This document shows, piece by piece, positions 18,004 through 28,278 of a stretch of DNA of 64,000 nt. The position numbers were made by a program, and so were the translations under genes. Below the pieces are notes generated by a model. That model saw only the letters and a program-made list of their open reading frames with translations. It did not search any database and was not told where the DNA came from. Origin of the DNA: Rhodopirellula bahusiensis (GTDB taxonomy: Bacteria > Planctomycetota > Planctomycetia > Pirellulales > Pirellulaceae); NCBI RefSeq assembly GCF_002727185.1, contig NZ_NIZW01000013.1, forward strand, positions 124,001 to 188,000, written 5' to 3'. Every line of letters begins with the position of its first letter. Positions within the stretch are counted from its first letter, which is position 1.

Positions 18004-21000
18004 CACGGAATCCAGATGAATTCGGGGGAATTGAGAAGTGACCAAACGACGTCTTCGTAGTTCTGACGCCACGATGACCGCAAACGAGAATCGGGGGCGT
18101 CACCGTGAACCGCACGGCGTTCCAATTCCAGTTTGATACTGTTGGCGCGGTCGGCCAAATGGTTGGACCATGACACGTGTTCGAGTTCGGGAAGCGATTC
18201 CGGGCGAATGCGGTGTTTCTGCGGCACGATCCGGTCCGCGAATCCTTCGGTCAGCACGTTGGCAAACAGATCGAGTTCGTCTTCAGTTGGTTTGCGTGAC
18301 AGGAAGCGAACGAACAACGACCGTGTCAACGATTCGACCGAGTCGGAATCGACGGCCAAATCCGCGAGTTCGCTCCCTTCTGATGCTGCAACGGTCCATG
18401 AAGCGAAGACTGAGTTGCCAACCGCACCGGGCTGCAGCACATTCGGGTCAACATCGCGACGATCGATCGCTGATTGGCGAGAACCGGTCCATCCAAATGT
18501 TTTCATCACGTCGACGACCACTCCCGCTCTCGGAAATGCGAGGCTGGGGCGATCACGTTCGTTTGACAAAGTCGTGAATTGCCATGCTCGATTGGGGGCA
18601 GCCAGATGAATCATGGTTTGAGGTGGACGACGCGCTTCTTGATCAAACGACAACGGTTCGACATCCAGTGGTCTTCCCGAAGAAACAACCATCGAGTCAA
18701 TGATCTGTTCCGATGACATGCGACGCCGGTCAGGTGCGGCGAAGAAGCGACTTTCCGGGTTCACCGGATCGTTGTCGCCGATGGCTTCGCGTTGGTAGAC
18801 ATCCGATTGCATGATCGTGCGAACCAAGTCGCGAAAATCGTAGCCACTTGCAACGAAGTCACGCGACAACCATTCCAACAGTTCCGGGTGGCTAGGGTTG
18901 GCCTTTTCCCAGTCTCCCAGCGGTTCGACAAAACCGGTGCCGATCAATCGTTGCCAAACGCGATTGACGATGACTTTCGCGAAACGAGGGTTCTCTGGAG
19001 TCGTCACCGCGACCGCTAGTTTTTCACGAGGGTCGGAAGGTTCACGCATCCAGCGATCCAGTCGCGACGTCTCGATCAAATCGTCGAAGGGCCATCTAGG
19101 TTTGACCGCTTCGCCGGGAGGCAAGGTCACCTTGATCAATGAGGCGCGACCGGGGTGATCCTCGAAGAACGCTGCTGGTACGCTGCTGCTGGCAGGGACT
19201 TTTAAAGACTTTCGAGCCAACATTGCGGCCAGAGAATACAGGTCTTCCTGCGTCGTGGAGTGATAGGGTGAGTCATGGCATCGAGCACACTGCAAATTCA
19301 TCCCCATGAAGGCTGACGCGGCGACGATGCAACGTGTTGCTTCGGGAGCGTCATTGTCGGCGGCCATGCCGAAGCCGGCGCTACCACCTTCGTAGCGGCT
19401 TCCATGCAACATCAACAGTTCGGTTGCCATGCGATCGATCGGTTTGTTGTCGATCAAGGACTCATGCAAGAAGAAGCGGAACGGTCCGGTGTTGTTGAGC
19501 GATGGCTTCAAGAGATTTGGGTTCTCAGCGAGGAGATCTTGCCAAAAGCTAATCCAGTGATCAGCGACTTCGTCGCGCTGCATCAGTTGTTCAACGAGCC
19601 GTTCACGTTTATCCGATGACACGTCGGCGACAAAGTGATCAAACTCGGATTGCGTTGGAGGCACGCCAATCGAGTCGAGGTAGATACGACGTAGAAAGGA
19701 TTCGTCGTCGATCGAGGCTGCATCCGGGATTTCGACGACGCTTGATTGGTCGTTCCAATTAGCTCCTTCGGAAATCCAACGGCTGAGGATGGCGACTTCT
19801 TCTTCGGGGATAGATTCCGACGGCGGCATACGTTCCGATTCGTCATCCGATCGGATTCTTCGCATCAACTCACCAGCGTGTGGGTCCCCGGAGATCACCA
19901 AGGATTCGCCGGAGTCACCTCCGATGCGGATGGCTTCGGCGGAACTTAGTTGCAACCCGCCCTCGCTGTCTTCGTCATGGCATCGATAGCATCGCTCTCG
20001 CAAGATCGCTTGAGCACGTTGCGACAACTCGTGATTCTTGTTGCTTGCCTTGTTTGGCTGAACGCTCTTTCGGTACTTTTCGATTTTGGCGGTTAAGAAC
20101 TGATCGATCGCATGGCTGGACTTGTCCGCCTGATTCAACCCGGTCGGCATCGCGACGGGATCGAGAGAGTCAACCCATTCAGATGCTCTCGCGTGTCGTT
20201 CATCCCAGTAGTCGGTGTGCGAATCAGACTTTGTGCGTCGCGTCGTCGCATCGTGAGCATGAAGAGTCGAGTTGATTCGTTCCAGTTGACTTTCCACAAC
20301 GGCGTCTGCAATCGGCAGGCGTGCTTTGACGTTCTGAAAGTCAGGCGACAGCAACCAGAACGGTCCGCTGCCATTCAGTTGCACCGCGATCATTGTTTCA
20401 TCGGGTTCCGCACGATACCGAGAGCCGCCGATGACAGTTTCCAGGATGAAACGCTTTCTCTCTTCGTCTTCGATTGTGTGTTCAACGAGGGTTTCTTGTA
20501 CGCCATAGGCCAGTCGTCTCATTCCAGGACCCGGTCGCTCCGGCAATGGTTCGACTGGATTGTGCCCGTCGGTGCGCCCGTTTTGGGGACCGACCGTCGC
20601 GATTGTCTCGTCGTTCATCCACAAACGAGACAATCCACGTGTGCGGACAAGGAATCGGTGCGTTCCCGATGGGATCGTGAGCTCGGTCCCCATTCGGAAA
20701 TACACGGCACCCGAATAAGAGTCCCGGATTCCGTGCGAGTCGTACTTCAACGGCAAACGCGAAAGCAGCATGGGGGATTCGATGGTCAGCGATTCTCCCT
20801 GGTCGAGCGTCTTGTCCGGCCACTTGGTGTGAGAGGAAATCGAATCGTTCCACCACCAAGTGACTTTCCCGGGGGCTAGTCGCATCTCGGGTGGTTTGGG
20901 GAGAGGCGGAGGCGGCGGGCTCCAACAATCTTTCAAGTCTTCGTCTCGAAGCAGCTTGCGAGAGACGGTCAGTTGATCGATCCAGCCACGAAAACTGGAC

Positions 21001-21791
21001 GAATGCTGACCTCCCATGGACGATCCGATCCACACTGGCGCGTTGTCGACGACAGGGTTCTGCTTTGTTGGTCCGCCCATGTCCCACTTCCCGGCGACCA
21101 GCTTTCCGTTCAACCAAGCTCGGACACTTTTGGGTTCTCCGAAGCGATAAGTGACGGCGATGTGGTTCCAAGTTGCATTAGAATCAATTCCTTTGTCGGA
21201 CGTCCATCGATGCCATGGCGAATCGCCGTCGACTTCTGGCGTTGCGAAAAGCAAGCTGATACGGCTGGACCCTTTGAGGTGCCTCAGACGCAACGCCCAG
21301 TTTTGATTGTTGGATTGATACTTCTTTTCGTGAGTCCGTCCTTTGCCAATCACATAGACGTTTTGACCTTCGCCAATATCGTCGAGTTTGATGATCGCTT
21401 GAATCGACAGCAGATCCCCATTGGTGAAATCCCATTGGGATTCAGCACCGGGATCATCGATCACCAAGCGATCGCCCTTCCCGTGAAAACGTGCGGACTG
21501 ATTGTTCGGTTCAGCTTCCTTGTATTCGGGAGGGACTGGACCAGGCGCATCCCACTGAATGGGACCACGTGATCGGTATTCGACGGACTGCGATTCGCTC
21601 AATGTCGCGTTCTCGAAATCAAGCGACAGCACGACATCGCCAGGATCGGTCGATTGTGCTGCGACTGGATCGTTCCCGAGCAGGGAAGCGATCATGGCAA
21701 CCAATGCGAAGACGGTAATCCAAGATTGGCAAGGATTGCTGCGTGACCAAGCCTGATCACACGCTCTCGTTGGAGTTCCAAACGAAAACAT
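18003..21791 (-). CDS. PSCyt1-DUF1549-DUF1553 protein with LamG-like domain
   Basis: About 1262 residues from ATG 21791, chosen because it places a signal-like hydrophobic segment ([13 protein letters not shown]) near the N-terminus; an ATG at 21851 adds 20 residues. Order of parts: LamG/concanavalin-like domain (about 45-270, with [21 protein letters not shown]); a middle beta-rich domain; planctomycete cytochrome c-like domain with the heme-type motif CYRCHDE at about residue 600; DUF1549 (PSCyt2) with a second [10 protein letters not shown] at about 836; DUF1553 (PSD1) to the end ([19 protein letters not shown], then [20 protein letters not shown]). Exported, and probably a redox or substrate-handling partner of the DUF1501 protein; that role is inference. 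Confidence 0.92.
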   Translation of the reverse strand: MFSFGTPTRACDQAWSRSNPCQSWITVFALVAMIASLLGNDPVAAQSTDPGDVVLSLDFENATLSESQSVEYRSRGPIQWDAPGPVPPEYKEAEPNNQSARFHGKGDRLVIDDPGAESQWDFTNGDLLSIQAIIKLDDIGEGQNVYVIGKGRTHEKKYQSNNQNWALRLRHLKGSSRISLLFATPEVDGDSPWHRWTSDKGIDSNATWNHIAVTYRFGEPKSVRAWLNGKLVAGKWDMGGPTKQNPVVDNAPVWIGSSMGGQHSSSFRGWIDQLTVSRKLLRDEDLKDCWSPPPPPLPKPPEMRLAPGKVTWWWNDSISSHTKWPDKTLDQGESLTIESPMLLSRLPLKYDSHGIRDSYSGAVYFRMGTELTIPSGTHRFLVRTRGLSRLWMNDETIATVGPQNGRTDGHNPVEPLPERPGPGMRRLAYGVQETLVEHTIEDEERKRFILETVIGGSRYRAEPDETMIAVQLNGSGPFWLLSPDFQNVKARLPIADAVVESQLERINSTLHAHDATTRRTKSDSHTDYWDERHARASEWVDSLDPVAMPTGLNQADKSSHAIDQFLTAKIEKYRKSVQPNKASNKNHELSQRAQAILRERCYRCHDEDSEGGLQLSSAEAIRIGGDSGESLVISGDPHAGELMRRIRSDDESERMPPSESIPEEEVAILSRWISEGANWNDQSSVVEIPDAASIDDESFLRRIYLDSIGVPPTQSEFDHFVADVSSDKRERLVEQLMQRDEVADHWISFWQDLLAENPNLLKPSLNNTGPFRFFLHESLIDNKPIDRMATELLMLHGSRYEGGSAGFGMAADNDAPEATRCIVAASAFMGMNLQCARCHDSPYHSTTQEDLYSLAAMLARKSLKVPASSSVPAAFFEDHPGRASLIKVTLPPGEAVKPRWPFDDLIETSRLDRWMREPSDPREKLAVAVTTPENPRFAKVIVNRVWQRLIGTGFVEPLGDWEKANPSHPELLEWLSRDFVASGYDFRDLVRTIMQSDVYQREAIGDNDPVNPESRFFAAPDRRRMSSEQIIDSMVVSSGRPLDVEPLSFDQEARRPPQTMIHLAAPNRAWQFTTLSNERDRPSLAFPRAGVVVDVMKTFGWTGSRQSAIDRRDVDPNVLQPGAVGNSVFASWTVAASEGSELADLAVDSDSVESLTRSLFVRFLSRKPTEDELDLFANVLTEGFADRIVPQKHRIRPESLPELEHVSWSNHLADRANSIKLELERRAVHGDAPDSRLRSSWRQNYEDVVWSLLNSPEFIWIP

Positions 21792-21922
21792 GGCATTTTG
21801 GGGTGGGATGGGGAGGCGGGAGGGGCCGATCTGGTCAATCGACCCACCCACTATAGACTACGGGCTCACCCCCGTGTGCATCGCTTTGTAATGAAACATG
21901 CACACTCCGGCCAACCTGTCCG

Positions 21923-22318
21923 CTATTGGTAACGGACTCTGACTTCGGGCAGTGGGTAGTCGGTGACGTCTCGATCGCCTTCTTCGGAGTTGATTTCCCA
22001 CAGACGATGGTACCCGCGAGTCACCAGCTCGATCATTTGATTCGCGTGGTCGGAATCCAGTTCCGTCAGTGCGAACGGACCGGTGACTTCGGCGGACTCG
22101 ACGCGTTCATCGCGAATGCATTGAGCCAGGACCGGGTTGCATCGGATGTGTCGTTCCGGCGAGACGTGCAGCGTCTCAGGATCCAGGTGCCCGATGACGT
22201 ACCTCAGATAGAGATCGCTGTCGACGATTGACATGACATCTTCGCCACAGACTTCGCATCGGTAACCTTCGTCGCACTTGGCCAAGTGAGTTTCCTGAGA
22301 AGAACGAACCAAAATCAA
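21923..22318 (-). CDS. Small putative zinc-binding protein coupled to the FtsK-like gene
   Basis: 131 residues if translation begins at TTG 22318, which overlaps the stop of the FtsK-like gene as TTGA; an ATG at 22366 in the same frame would overlap that gene by 52 bases and seems less likely. Two cysteine clusters, CDEGYRCEVC near the N-terminus and RCNPVLAQC in the middle, could make one zinc site. There is also HLDPETLHVSPERH. The C-terminal half is acidic and helical. I do not recognise the family. The coupling suggests a partner or regulator of the large ATPase. Confidence 0.65.
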   Translation of the reverse strand: MILVRSSQETHLAKCDEGYRCEVCGEDVMSIVDSDLYLRYVIGHLDPETLHVSPERHIRCNPVLAQCIRDERVESAEVTGPFALTELDSDHANQMIELVTRGYHRLWEINSEEGDRDVTDYPLPEVRVRYQ

Positions 22319-25300
22319 TTGTTTAGAGACAACGAATTCAATTCTCCCGACGTCGGCGGGTCGCACAACCGGAATTTGGTCATTCGCCCGTCGGAATCGT
22401 CATACAAGATCATCGTTGCGGCAGACAAATCAGCTGCCGCGGGGGAATCGATCAGCATCGATGAGTCACCCGCGTTGAGTGCTCCCACCAATCGAAGCTC
22501 CAGATCGTGGTGACTTTGACGCGGCAGCCAGCGGTTCAGCGTTTCGGCCGACGGCAGGGTCACGATGACGAACACGTTGACCGCGGGGCCTTCGCGAAGG
22601 ATGGCCTGGAAGGCGTCGCACCCGGAGACTTGGCTGGACGCATCCAACGAGAAGTTCATCGATTCCGGTTGACGCAGATCACGGAATCGATCCAGACCAT
22701 CGAGGACGACCAAGACAGGCGTGTCGTTGTCAACGGGCAACTGTTTGATCGGCGGTTCCTCTGCTTTGTCATTGTTTGCCGACACGAGAGTCCCGCCGGA
22801 ATCGAGACTGAACGCATGAGACGGAGATTTGGTTTCGCTGTCGTCCGATGAATCAGCGGGGTCTTTGCCGAGTCTCTTGTCCACCAATTGTGAAAGCTGA
22901 AGCATCGCCGATTCAGCATCACGGGTTCGAACGATTTGTCCGTCAAGATGATGTTGCTGGATCCAGTGAGCGGTCGAATCGCCTTCTTCGGCTCGTGAAC
23001 CGTCGAAAAAGACCAGCGAAAGCTCGGGACGGTGAGCCATTGCGGATGCGATGACGCTGCCGAGGATGTTGGGTCGATTCCGCGCTGATCCGACCAGCAA
23101 CGCATTGCGACCCGTGTTGGATTGCAGTCGCAATGCACATGGCGGCCCGAGTTCGACGGCCTCACCCAGTAGCCCGACCAGAGCGTCGGACGGCCCAGAG
23201 TCGTCGATGACTTCTCGGACCATTTCACCCGTGAAGCGACCGGGGCGGTTTCCTTCGAAGACGACCGCAGGACCGAGTTCTCGATTCCAGCATTCGTCGC
23301 GTTGTCCGATCTGATTCAGGAGGCGGACTTGCTCGGCACTCTCGAGGTAGGCAACTTGGAATGGATGGTTTCCTTCGACCAAACCACTTTCGTCGTTGTA
23401 GATCGCTTCACCTGGGCGCGAAATCAGACGGGCGGCGGTGTTGTCATCGGAAAGGATCAATGCCGCGTCCGCTTCGCTGCATTGCATTGCGATTCGAACC
23501 GCCATTTGGCCCAACGTTGCACGCGGCAGACTGTTTGCTCCGGCCAATGATTGGCTGCTGAGCACGACGTGAATTCCGAAGGAACGTCCCTGCCGCACCA
23601 GTCGATCGAGCAATGCGGTGCAGTCCGCTGCAAGCGAATCGTCTCGGGTGAACAACTCTTGAAATTCGTCGACAACCAGCATCAACCGTGGCATCAACTT
23701 TTCTGGACAAGCACGCCGGTACGAACCGACTTCTTGCACACCCGCGGCTCGGAAAAGTTCGCCTCGGGTAGTCATTTCGGAATCCAAGCGTTGCAGAACA
23801 CTGCGCCCGAATTCGCGTTCGCTTTCGATGCCAATCACGCGAGCATGTGGCAGCTTGGAATCCGCGTAAATTTTGAATTCGACGCCCTTTTTGAAGTCCA
23901 GAAGATAGAACTGAAGCTCATCGGGTCGGTACATGGCTGCACCGGAAGTCACGATGCTGTGCAGCAGTGTGCTCTTTCCCGATCCCGTTTTACCTGCAAT
24001 CAAAACATGTTGCCGGACTCCTTCGCCCAAGTCCAACGATCGGTTCCGGCCGGCGCCGGAGCTTCCGATGATCACGTCGAGGCCATCGGCTGCACTGGTT
24101 GTTTGTTCCGGGCCGGGCAATTGCTCTTCGGGTAGCAAAGACGTCAGCGGCACAACGACCCGCGACGCTTCTTGAGCAAGGCGTCCAATCCGATTGATCA
24201 ACGCCGAACGGTCTTGCGGCATGGGTGGCGGAGCGGGCCAGAACTCGAACTCGTCCAAGCCGGCATTGAGCAATCGCCAATGGCCCGCCGTGATGCCATC
24301 GTCCAGCAAGCGAACTCGCCGTTTGGTTGCAATCGGGATGATGCCGTTTTCGTTCGGTTCTGGTCTCTCACCCGACAGCATCGATCGATCCAGGCCGTCG
24401 AACGCAACCGAAGGATCTTTTCTGGCTGCTTCTTCACCCGAGTCCAAGCCTGCATCGCCGTATTTGAGACGCAGTAGATTGGGGTGATCGAACATCGGCA
24501 TGTCCGCGGGCCACTCATGTTTCTCATCGATCACCAGGATGACGAACACCCCGCAACGAATCCCGCTGCGAATCAGGGATGCGAGTTGCGAGTGAGCTTC
24601 TCGAGACAAACCATCCGGAAAGCCAACCGCCGCGATCGCTTCGTATGGTTGAGCCAGTGAACCCGCGACTTGGTTGTAATCTTCCAGGCGTTCGTATTGA
24701 TCTCGCAAGCATGACTGCAGAATGTTTTCGGCGTGGTGGCTGACATCGTTGATCCGCGCCGTGATTTGATCCCCTTGGGTCCAGACTCGGTGGTGAATCA
24801 AGCTGGCATCGTGATCAGCCAACGCGAGAAAACTGGAGAAGTTTTGGCCTCGTCCGGCGGGATCGATCAACGTCACGCGAGCTTTGCCCGGTGGTGCGGC
24901 GCTGAGCAAACGCCAAAGGATCTGATGAGCGATCTTGATGCCGTCGTCAACGTGTGCCGTTGGTGCCTCGATGATCACTCCGGAGTGTTGGCGTCGATGC
25001 ATTGCAATTGGCATCGTGTCGGGCACTTGCAATCGATTCAGAATGTCAGCTTCGTCACGTGCATGACCGTTCGTCTCCGCACGTTGCTTGTCGCTGTATC
25101 CCAATGCCGAATCGAATTGCTGTTTCAAGCGGTTGCCCAAACGAATCGATCCCAAAGGAAGGAAATCGATTCCCGCATGCTGCGGCGGTGGATTGGAAAG
25201 CAGTTCGTCCCAGTGCGGATGCCGATATTCCACCAAGTCGTTGGCGGCGAGGATCCGCGTCATGCCGCGATGCATTCCAGTGCTCAACCGCTGGGCCAGT

Positions 25301-26550
25301 GATTCCAACGTGTGTTGATGCTGCTGTGCAACGGCTTGCAGGGTCTGTCCCGCCGCCGCGTCGGACTGGCTGAGCTTTTCCGTGATCGCGTCGGCCGTTT
25401 GATCGGCACGTTCACGCATGGTTTGCTGAAGTTCGGAAAAGCCAGAACGGAACTGCTGCTCGATGCGTTGAAGTTGATCGTTCAGTCGGGTCTCTTCGGC
25501 CGCCTGCTTTGCCGAGAGGTCTTCTCTCAAAGCGAGCAGTTGGTTCTCCTGCCAATGGTGAGCTTCTTTGACGTGGGCGTCGCGTCGCTGGATCAGTTCC
25601 TGGCTGGACTTTTTGGCCGACGATGTCGAGATTCGCTTGGCCTGGATCACTGCGTCCTGAGATGACAACCGAATTCGCTCGGTGGTGGGGTGCAGTGCAC
25701 GAGTCATCCGCCGGAGCGGCCACATCAGAATCAGGTAGCAAGTGAATCCGATCAAACCCGCGAGGACGACGGATCCAATCAAGTAGTGCAGGAGCGGTTC
25801 CGCTTTTACAAGAAGCGACGTTCCGGCGAAGAGCAGTAGCAATACCGCGACCAGCGATGGGAGATAGTACACAGCGTCGACGACGTGTGCGGCGAATCCT
25901 TTTTGCATATCGACGACGGTTGACTTCAGTCGGCGGTTTTGTCGACGAATCAGATCCAATGCGTCTACAACGCTGGTCGGTTGTGATTCACCGAATTCGG
26001 AATAGAGGTTGCTCGGAGTTTGGATGTCGAGCAAACGATTCAGTCGCCGGATCGTCAACGCTCGCGCCCATTCAATGTCCTCGTTGGATTCAGCAAGAGC
26101 GGCGTCGAGTTGATGATGTTCTTTGGTCGCGATTTTCTTCGGTTGATCCTTTCGTGCGTCGTATTGATTCTTGATCGCAATCAAGCGTTTGTCGACTTTG
26201 CCGTTGATGACGGCCTCTTCTTCAGCCAATTGACGTCGAAATCTCGCCGAGCATCGTCGCAGCTCATCGCGGGTTTGCAGCGTCGCGGTTTCATAGGCCG
26301 CGAGGGTCTCCTCTTGAGCCACATCCCATTGCTTCAGCGTGCTGATGCGATCCGCGTTGCAGTTTTCCTTGACCGCGGCGAGTTGGGCGGCAAGCCTCTG
26401 TTCGATGTTCGCGTGTTGGTCGCCTTGTTGACGGACCAATCGAGAATGTTCCTCTCGCGAAGCCGCAACGCGTTGAATCAATCCATGAAGCAGACGGCGT
26501 TGGCGTTCCGGAGCAAACAACAGCGCAGGCGAAACAGCAGAGTCTTTCAT
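22315..26550 (-). CDS. Large membrane FtsK/SpoIIIE-type ATPase with EssC-like three-module layout
   Basis: About 1411 residues from ATG 26550 (an ATG at 26610 adds 20). Residues 1-220 are long charged helices, probably coiled coil. Two membrane segments follow at about 226-280 (LPSLVAVLLLLFAGTSLLV and LIGSVVLAGLIGFTCYLIL), then another helical coiled-coil stretch to about 440. Three ATPase-like modules come next. The first (about 540-710) has no P-loop. The second (about 810-1080) is canonical: Walker A GKTGSGKST near 850, Walker B LMLVVDEF near 957, and a sensor-like VVLSSQSL. The third (about 1130-1400) has a degenerate GSARNRPN loop and PVLVVLDGLDRF. This is the domain order of the type VII secretion ATPase EssC minus the FHA domains. 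A DNA translocase role is the main alternative, but the FtsK gamma domain is absent. Confidence 0.85.
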   Translation of the reverse strand: MKDSAVSPALLFAPERQRRLLHGLIQRVAASREEHSRLVRQQGDQHANIEQRLAAQLAAVKENCNADRISTLKQWDVAQEETLAAYETATLQTRDELRRCSARFRRQLAEEEAVINGKVDKRLIAIKNQYDARKDQPKKIATKEHHQLDAALAESNEDIEWARALTIRRLNRLLDIQTPSNLYSEFGESQPTSVVDALDLIRRQNRRLKSTVVDMQKGFAAHVVDAVYYLPSLVAVLLLLFAGTSLLVKAEPLLHYLIGSVVLAGLIGFTCYLILMWPLRRMTRALHPTTERIRLSSQDAVIQAKRISTSSAKKSSQELIQRRDAHVKEAHHWQENQLLALREDLSAKQAAEETRLNDQLQRIEQQFRSGFSELQQTMRERADQTADAITEKLSQSDAAAGQTLQAVAQQHQHTLESLAQRLSTGMHRGMTRILAANDLVEYRHPHWDELLSNPPPQHAGIDFLPLGSIRLGNRLKQQFDSALGYSDKQRAETNGHARDEADILNRLQVPDTMPIAMHRRQHSGVIIEAPTAHVDDGIKIAHQILWRLLSAAPPGKARVTLIDPAGRGQNFSSFLALADHDASLIHHRVWTQGDQITARINDVSHHAENILQSCLRDQYERLEDYNQVAGSLAQPYEAIAAVGFPDGLSREAHSQLASLIRSGIRCGVFVILVIDEKHEWPADMPMFDHPNLLRLKYGDAGLDSGEEAARKDPSVAFDGLDRSMLSGERPEPNENGIIPIATKRRVRLLDDGITAGHWRLLNAGLDEFEFWPAPPPMPQDRSALINRIGRLAQEASRVVVPLTSLLPEEQLPGPEQTTSAADGLDVIIGSSGAGRNRSLDLGEGVRQHVLIAGKTGSGKSTLLHSIVTSGAAMYRPDELQFYLLDFKKGVEFKIYADSKLPHARVIGIESEREFGRSVLQRLDSEMTTRGELFRAAGVQEVGSYRRACPEKLMPRLMLVVDEFQELFTRDDSLAADCTALLDRLVRQGRSFGIHVVLSSQSLAGANSLPRATLGQMAVRIAMQCSEADAALILSDDNTAARLISRPGEAIYNDESGLVEGNHPFQVAYLESAEQVRLLNQIGQRDECWNRELGPAVVFEGNRPGRFTGEMVREVIDDSGPSDALVGLLGEAVELGPPCALRLQSNTGRNALLVGSARNRPNILGSVIASAMAHRPELSLVFFDGSRAEEGDSTAHWIQQHHLDGQIVRTRDAESAMLQLSQLVDKRLGKDPADSSDDSETKSPSHAFSLDSGGTLVSANNDKAEEPPIKQLPVDNDTPVLVVLDGLDRFRDLRQPESMNFSLDASSQVSGCDAFQAILREGPAVNVFVIVTLPSAETLNRWLPRQSHHDLELRLVGALNAGDSSMLIDSPAAADLSAATMILYDDSDGRMTKFRLCDPPTSGELNSLSLNN

Positions 26551-26708
26551 GGATTCGATTTTAACCCATGCCAGTCCGCCAAGTGGCTTCAAAGAGGGCG
26601 TCGAATGCAAATACAGGCAGTAGAAGTTTGAGCGGTGAAAAGAAGTGACACGGCGGTCTCAAAAGTCCCCTCGCAATCATTCCGTCGCAAACAGTTGCGA
26701 GTTGTCCA

Positions 26709-27842
26709 TCATTCTGCGGGCGGTGTTGAATCCGTTTCGGGGTCTGGTTCGACGATCTTTCCGTTGGGGAGCGTGACATCGATTCGTGTTCCGATGCTGC
26801 CCTTTGGTGCGGGGTTGCTGGTTGGTTGCGAGGCAGAGGAGGACGGCTCGAGCGCAGATGACTCCGTCGCATCGAATGGGTCAGTGGTTTCGGTGGAAAC
26901 CGCCCAGTGACCGTCTTGTATGTTGATGCGTCCACCAAGTGCGTGTGTGATGTTGCGAACCAGGTACAATCCCAATCCGGTGCCCTGTTTGCTTCGTTCC
27001 AATTCACTTCCCAAGCGAACGAAGCGACCGAACACTTTCCGACGCAGGTTGGCGGGGATTCCTGTTCCGTTGTCCAGCACCGAAACGGTCACATCGCCAG
27101 ACGAGGAGCAGACGGCGGTCAACTCCACCTTGGGCGGCGAGCCTCCGTATTTGATCGCGTTGTCGATTAAATTGCGAAACAGAATCTCAATCTGGACGAC
27201 GGGAGCATGCACATAGATGGCCGGGCAATGGATGCTCACCGTTTCAGGTGGCATTTTGTACCGCACGCAAGCTCCTTGGGCGCATTTCGACAAAACCGTT
27301 TCCAGGGAAAGATCGCTGGCCTCGTAGCCTTCACCGCCTCTTTCGACGCTCGCTGCATCCAGCAAGTGATTGATCAGGCTGTCCAACCGCTCGACATCTT
27401 CCAACATGATCAGGTGGAACTCCTTTTGTTGTTCCACGCTGACGTCGTGCCTTGTCATCGTTTGAAGGTACAGCTTCAGCGACGCAATCGGACTCTTCAA
27501 TTCATGCGTGACTGAATCGATGAAGTTGGACTGGCGGCGATTCAGGTTGAACGCTTTGACCGAAAGCGTCAGATACGCGATCACCCCAGCCAGCACCGCG
27601 ACCAACAAAGGTGCTCCAGCGCCCAGCATCACCCAGAACATTCCCGACGTTGAATCGTTGCGGACAGCACCCCAGACTGTGCCGCTGATCCAAACTGCGG
27701 TCAGCAGAACGACCAACACGATCAGCACCACGCCCAGTGTGACTGGCGTTCGCAGTGTCAGCGGGCGATGCGAGATGGGCGAAACGATGACGGTGTCCTT
27801 TGCAAGCTTTGCGGGATTCGAACCAGACACTTGGTTCTTCAT
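26709..27842 (-). CDS. Membrane sensor histidine kinase
   Basis: 377 residues. Two membrane segments at about 34-58 and 67-95 with only about ten residues between them, so there is almost no extracytoplasmic sensor. Next comes a HisKA domain with the phosphorylated His113 in DSVTHELKSPIASLK, then a HATPase domain: N box NLIDNAIKYGG, G1 DNGTGIP, F box GRFVRLG, G2 GTGLGLYLVRN. The last 60 residues are Ser/Pro-rich and end acidic. No response regulator gene is next to it. It lies 158 bases upstream of the FtsK-like gene on the same strand, but a functional link is not shown. Confidence 0.93.
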   Translation of the reverse strand: MKNQVSGSNPAKLAKDTVIVSPISHRPLTLRTPVTLGVVLIVLVVLLTAVWISGTVWGAVRNDSTSGMFWVMLGAGAPLLVAVLAGVIAYLTLSVKAFNLNRRQSNFIDSVTHELKSPIASLKLYLQTMTRHDVSVEQQKEFHLIMLEDVERLDSLINHLLDAASVERGGEGYEASDLSLETVLSKCAQGACVRYKMPPETVSIHCPAIYVHAPVVQIEILFRNLIDNAIKYGGSPPKVELTAVCSSSGDVTVSVLDNGTGIPANLRRKVFGRFVRLGSELERSKQGTGLGLYLVRNITHALGGRINIQDGHWAVSTETTDPFDATESSALEPSSSASQPTSNPAPKGSIGTRIDVTLPNGKIVEPDPETDSTPPAE

Positions 27843-27886
27843 AGGAGGAGCGATGAAATGGGCTCAGTAGCGAGGTTGTATTTTGT

Positions 27887-28261
27887 TCATTGAGGCGGAC
27901 CTGCGTGGGGGTCGAACGCAAGCCTTTTGTGTGAAAGGACGAGCGGTAAATCTCGCCGATCCGATACGGCCGTTTGAGCCGTGGTCCATTCAACGTTAGC
28001 AAGATTGCTGCGTTGACCATAGCGTCGAAGGAATTGTGGCCTCGGAACGACAAATTCATGATCGGGCCGCTTCGGGAAACGAGCCTCCGGTTCGGGCATG
28101 TGACTCGGAAGCGAACGCGACATGCTGTCGCACCAATGGGTGGTGCCGAACATCGTGAACGCAAAAATGAGCCAAAACTTCCTCAAAAATTTGACTCCGA
28201 CCATGACGGCGGTTGCCCAACCGGCAATAATGATCAAACGAAGACCAAGTGTCTTCTTCAT
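27887..28261 (-). CDS. Possible small single-pass membrane protein
   Basis: About 124 residues from ATG 28261 (a GTG two codons earlier is possible). The N-terminus MKKTLGLRLIIIAGWATAVM continues into a second hydrophobic stretch (FWLIFAFTMFG), then a Pro/Arg-rich tail without visible domain. It fills the 400-base gap upstream of the histidine kinase on the same strand. No ribosome binding site is evident. Could be a chance frame. Confidence 0.4.
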   Translation of the reverse strand: MKKTLGLRLIIIAGWATAVMVGVKFLRKFWLIFAFTMFGTTHWCDSMSRSLPSHMPEPEARFPKRPDHEFVVPRPQFLRRYGQRSNLANVEWTTAQTAVSDRRDLPLVLSHKRLAFDPHAGPPQ

Positions 28262-28278
28262 TGCCACGCGGGGTTAGG

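Noticed and set aside
27813-27824. T-loop-like GGTTCGAATCCC on the minus strand, as in a tRNA
   Set aside because: It encodes Gly-Ser-Asn-Pro near the start of the histidine kinase and no acceptor, D or anticodon arm can be folded around it.
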